Below the pieces are notes generated by a model. The model did not search any database. It was not told the origin of the DNA and saw only the letters and a program-made list of their open reading frames with translations. Of a stretch of 64,000 bases of DNA, positions 59,145-64,000 are shown piece by piece. Origin of the DNA: Puniceicoccales bacterium (GTDB lineage Bacteria; Verrucomicrobiota; Verrucomicrobiia; Opitutales; UBA953). Every line of letters begins with the position of its first letter. The stretch's first letter is position 1. The stretch is from assembly GCA_031269335.1 (NCBI GenBank), contig JAISZI010000040.1, positions 39,861-103,860 of the forward strand. The letters run 5' to 3'. A program made the translations under genes and the position numbers.

Positions 59145-59936
59145 TTATCGTGGAAGAACAGGTGGAACAGGTTGGGTCGAATTGGGGGCGCAAGTGCCGC
59201 ATCTTGGCATTTTCGCCGGATCAAGCTGGGTGAGGATAATTTGGCTTTTGGCGCCGCCTTGCGGGGTGGCGTTGCGGATGTCGTAATAGCGGTTTTGCGA
59301 GGGAATGTGGATTGTGCCGGTGAGGGCGTTGTTCACGTAGCTGAACAAGACGTGATCGCGGTTCGCTTCGCCCTTTATTGACGCGAAGAAGACGCCTTCG
59401 TTGGGACCTCCTTGCGGGCGATACTCGAAATTGGCGAGTTGCACGGATTCTCCGTCGAAAAGGGGAAATTCCAATGTTTCGATGGTGCTCCCGTTTTTGA
59501 CGCGTTCGCCGATATTGAGGAAAGATTCGCTCAGGTCGCGTTTTTCTGCGCGCAAATGGTGCGCTTCCAATTCGGCGGCAGGTTGGGCGGTGATGTTGTC
59601 GGCAACGACGCGAATGGAGATGGGGGCGGCGGCGGGCTTGGCGGCGGTAACGGCTGGATTGTTCACGGGGGGAGGCGGTGCGTGGCTGTGACCGGCATGG
59701 TCGTGACCGGCGTGGTCGTGGTGGGCGGTTGGAGGAGGGAGAGAGGAGAACGGCGGCGGAGCGGCTGGGCGGGAAGGCGAGGTGGAAGCATTGGAAGAAG
59801 CAGCGGAAACAGGCGTATCGCCGGCACCATCATTTCGTTGGAGCTGCCACACAATGAGTCCTGCGAAGAGCACCGTGGCGACAATTACCGGCACAAAACG
59901 TGAGACAGAAGGACGGGTTTCGAGAGTTTCTTTCAT
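59145..59936 (-). CDS. Hypothetical membrane-anchored protein with His-rich linker and C-terminal CxxC
   Basis: TM FVPVIVATVLFAGLIVWQL; HHDHAGHDHAGHSHAPPPP; C-term MPRCGTCAPNSTQ. Confidence 0.65.
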   Translation of the reverse strand: MKETLETRPSVSRFVPVIVATVLFAGLIVWQLQRNDGAGDTPVSAASSNASTSPSRPAAPPPFSSLPPPTAHHDHAGHDHAGHSHAPPPPVNNPAVTAAKPAAAPISIRVVADNITAQPAAELEAHHLRAEKRDLSESFLNIGERVKNGSTIETLEFPLFDGESVQLANFEYRPQGGPNEGVFFASIKGEANRDHVLFSYVNNALTGTIHIPSQNRYYDIRNATPQGGAKSQIILTQLDPAKMPRCGTCAPNSTQPVPPVLPR

Positions 59937-59997
59937 TGTCGTGGCGCATGACAGCGCGATTTCGCGCAGTGTCAATCAAGGTTTTTTTGGGAAACGT

Positions 59998-60852
59998 TCA
60001 TGGCGAAATGGGAGCGGAAACGGGGGCTTCCGGGGCGTTTTCCGGAGCAGGGGGCGCAAGGTCTGCGTCGCAATAAATTTCGTCGAAGAGGGTGCTTTGG
60101 GAGAGGAAGAGTTTGCCGAGGCGAGCCAGTTCGAGGCAGGCGAGAAAGCTGGAAACGACGAGTGCGATGCTTGGTTTTTGGGTAAAAAGGGAGGAAAAGG
60201 AGAAGCGGCGTTTGCTGTTGAGGAGGGCGAGGATGTCTTCCATGCGGGAGGAGATGGTGATCGTCTCGCCGTGGATTTCGCCCGGAGCGATGCGTTCGCT
60301 GATGCGTTGGAGGATGCGGTTGAAAATGTTCCAGATTTCAATGCGGTCGCTTGGGGCGAGGGAGCGTTTGGCGTCCGGGGTTTCCGGCATGATGGAGATG
60401 AGGCGAGGGAGGTAACTCTGGCGTTCGCTGATGAGCGATTCGAGCCTTCCGGCATTTTCCTTGGTTTTTTTGTATTGAATGAGCTGTTGGACGAGTTCCC
60501 AGCGAGGGTCGAGGTCGCGGTCGGCGTTGGACTCGGTGTCGTGGTCTGGAATTGGCGCGGCATCGACTGGGAGCAACATGCGGCTCTTGATATACATGAG
60601 CGTCGCTGCCATGACAAAGAAGTCGCCTGCGAGTTCGAGGTTGTTGTGCTCGTAGGTGCGGAGCATTTTCAGGTATTGGCGCGTGACGGTTTCGACGGGG
60701 ATGTCGTAGATGTCTATCTCGTTTTTACGGATAAGGTAGAGTAAGAGGTCGAGCGGTCCTTCAAACGCCGGGAGGCGGATAGGGTGCTCGGGCGGCGGCA
60801 GGAGACCATCTCGGGAAGGGATGTCGGTAGTGGGAACGTCGGTGGCTGCCAT
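59998..60852 (-). CDS. scpA: Segregation and condensation protein A
   Basis: PAFEGPLDLLLYLIRKNEIDIYDIPVETVTRQYLKML...ELAGDFFVMAATLMYIKSRMLLP. Confidence 0.94.
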   Translation of the reverse strand: MAATDVPTTDIPSRDGLLPPPEHPIRLPAFEGPLDLLLYLIRKNEIDIYDIPVETVTRQYLKMLRTYEHNNLELAGDFFVMAATLMYIKSRMLLPVDAAPIPDHDTESNADRDLDPRWELVQQLIQYKKTKENAGRLESLISERQSYLPRLISIMPETPDAKRSLAPSDRIEIWNIFNRILQRISERIAPGEIHGETITISSRMEDILALLNSKRRFSFSSLFTQKPSIALVVSSFLACLELARLGKLFLSQSTLFDEIYCDADLAPPAPENAPEAPVSAPISP

Positions 60853-60914
60853 TTGCGGCGAGTAATGCGAAAGGGAGTGCGTATCTCAACCTTGAAAAGG
60901 TGCGTGAAAAGAAA

Positions 60915-60960
60915 AGGACGAACCACGCGACCTCCGATGCGGGAGGGGCGTGGTTCGCAT
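60915..60960. terminator. Stem-loop between eno and scpA, terminator-like (T-rich flanks on both strands)
   Basis: GAACCACGC gacCTCCgatgcGGGAGggGCGTGGTTC; minus-strand flank GTCCTTTTCTTTT, plus-strand flank GCATGATTTTT. Confidence 0.65.
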
Positions 60961-60989
60961 GATTTTTCGCGTGTTTGACGCTGATGTGA

Positions 60990-62859
<1,870 letters not shown>

Positions 62860-62971
62860 ATTTTAACTTGTTTGCTTTTAGTGAGTTACGTTTTTCAGCG
62901 GAGAATAAGTGTAAGTTCAGCGCAGGTTCAAACCACGAAAAGCCCCCAAGCAACGCCAAAAAACGCAAACC

Positions 62972-63444
62972 TATGAAAAAACACCCGCCAAATTCGCCCT
63001 CGCCCGCTTTCGGTCGTGCCACCCGTCGCGCCGCGCGCTGCATCTTCGGCATGTGCCTCCTCATCCTCGCCGCCGCAAGCCTCGCATGGCTGCCCGCCGC
63101 GCAGGGCGTGATTCTCACCGCTCCTGATCCAGCATATGATGATAACTTCGGTGGTCCCGTGAGCATATCCGGCACCACAGCCATTGTCGGAGCATTCGGA
63201 AGGCGGCGAGAATTTACCGCTGACACCCGCGAAGGTCGCGGAAGTGCTGACAGCGGCGGGTATCCAATTAAAAGCCGGATGGCTGCCTGCAGGCAAAAGC
63301 CTCATGGACGACACAAACGCCTGGCAGCTCATCCGCACAAGCACCCGTGCGAGGCTGACCGGCTACACGATTGTCCGCACCAATGATGCTGGCGGCACCC
63401 CGCCCACCCGCGCCCTGAAAGGGCGCGACTCCAGCAACTCCTGA
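62972..63444 (+). pseudogene. Cassette copy B: signal peptide + FG-GAP start, frameshifted into the same C-terminal module
   Basis: MKKHPPNSPSPAFGRATRRAARCIF...VILTAPDPAYDDNFGGPVSISGTTAIVGAF, then in another frame EGGENLPLTPAKVAEVLTAAGIQLKAGWLPAGKSLMDDTNAWQLIRTSTRARLTGYTIVRTNDAGGTP. Confidence 0.7.
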
Positions 63445-63489
63445 CTTCTACTATCTCATTATCCTCACGCCCTTTGCAATATCCCAAGG

Positions 63490-63580
63490 GAAATAAATTC
63501 CCCTCCCCAAAGCGGGATTTTATTCCCGCACTCCACCACCCGCATTTTTTTCAAAAAAAATTTCAATTCTTCCCTTGACA
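63490..63580 (+). promoter_or_regulatory. Cassette upstream block C (matches reverse complement of 32058-32146)
   Basis: AAATAAATTCCCCTCCCCAAAGCGGGATTTTATTCCCGCACTCCACC...CTTGACA. Confidence 0.6.
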
Positions 63581-63643
63581 ATTTTCACCATTCGCGCATT
63601 TCCCGTTTTCGTAAATCAGTTTTCTTTTTCAGAAATCCATCCC

Positions 63644-63880
63644 ATGAAGACATCAAAGGACAACGCCATGTCTGCTTTTTCCGCCAAATCGGCGGCGAGT
63701 GCTGCTTTGTCGATGTCTTTCACCCTGATTGCGCCGAAATCCCCCCCCCCCCCCCCAACTTGCGTAACATCAAGTAGTTACGCAGTAATTCGCAGCTCGT
63801 TTCTGTTGCCGAAAAGGCAACTTCTTTCCAACCGCAGGTCAACTCCCTGCGGATTATTTTTGCCTGCCCACTTTCTCTAA
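63644..63880 (+). CDS. Small ORF containing a C16 homopolymer (MKTSKDNAMSAF...IAPKSPPPPPT...)
   Basis: ATG-initiated ORF following the cassette upstream block; coding status uncertain. Confidence 0.3.
   Translation: MKTSKDNAMSAFSAKSAASAALSMSFTLIAPKSPPPPPTCVTSSSYAVIRSSFLLPKRQLLSNRRSTPCGLFLPAHFL
63741..63756 (+). repeat. C16 homopolymer tract
   Basis: Direct reading of 16 consecutive C. Confidence 0.9.
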
Positions 63881-63883
63881 CCT

Positions 63884-64000
63884 ATGAAAAAACAACTGAC
63901 AAATTCACTCTCGCCCGCCTTCACCCGTGCCACCCGTGCACCCCGCCGCGCCAGCGATAGGGTTTGGGGTCGATGTGGTGCGCGATGGCAGCTTCACAAG
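63884..64000 (+). other. Cassette copy C, 5' end only (truncated by window)
   Basis: MKKQLTNSLSPAFTRATRA... with the same CTTTCTCTAACCTATGAAAAAACA start context as copies A and B. Confidence 0.65.

Overview
This 64 kb window is almost entirely protein-coding. It reads as a Gram-negative, menaquinone-using bacterial chromosome, probably Verrucomicrobiota/Opitutales-like (inference from gene content and style, not tested). It contains about 40 supportable CDSs: a partial RNase E/G, menB, prs, a DsbD-like reductase, gnd, rfbA, der, rnhB, an LptF/G permease, clpC, rpsO-pnp, htpG, menD, nadK, a beta-barrel/Wza/Wzc exopolysaccharide export set, mazG, nrdD, scpA, eno, and a 1,900+ aa metzincin/RCC1/Ig surface protein. 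A tmRNA (ssrA) gene missing from the ORF track lies just upstream of eno. No rRNA, tRNA, CRISPR array, IS transposase or prophage module was recognised. The most interesting regions are: (i) a dispersed 'signal peptide + FG-GAP' cassette family, with three copies, a shared inverted upstream block, frameshifted middles, a C16 homopolymer, and a hairpin segment shared with the tmRNA; (ii) two convergent methylase-restriction endonuclease pairs with an MtfA-type peptidase between them; (iii) a glycosyltransferase whose start codon is put out of frame by a perfect 7-bp tandem duplication; (iv) a BY-kinase with a Gly/Tyr-repeat N-terminus next to a short OPX protein and a beta-barrel; (v) a secreted ADP-ribose-pyrophosphatase-like gene bracketed by mosaic repeats and a HEAT-repeat pseudogene. 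Start codons were moved downstream of the ORF-track start where homology or signal peptides suggested it. No similarity search was run, so family names come from motif recognition.
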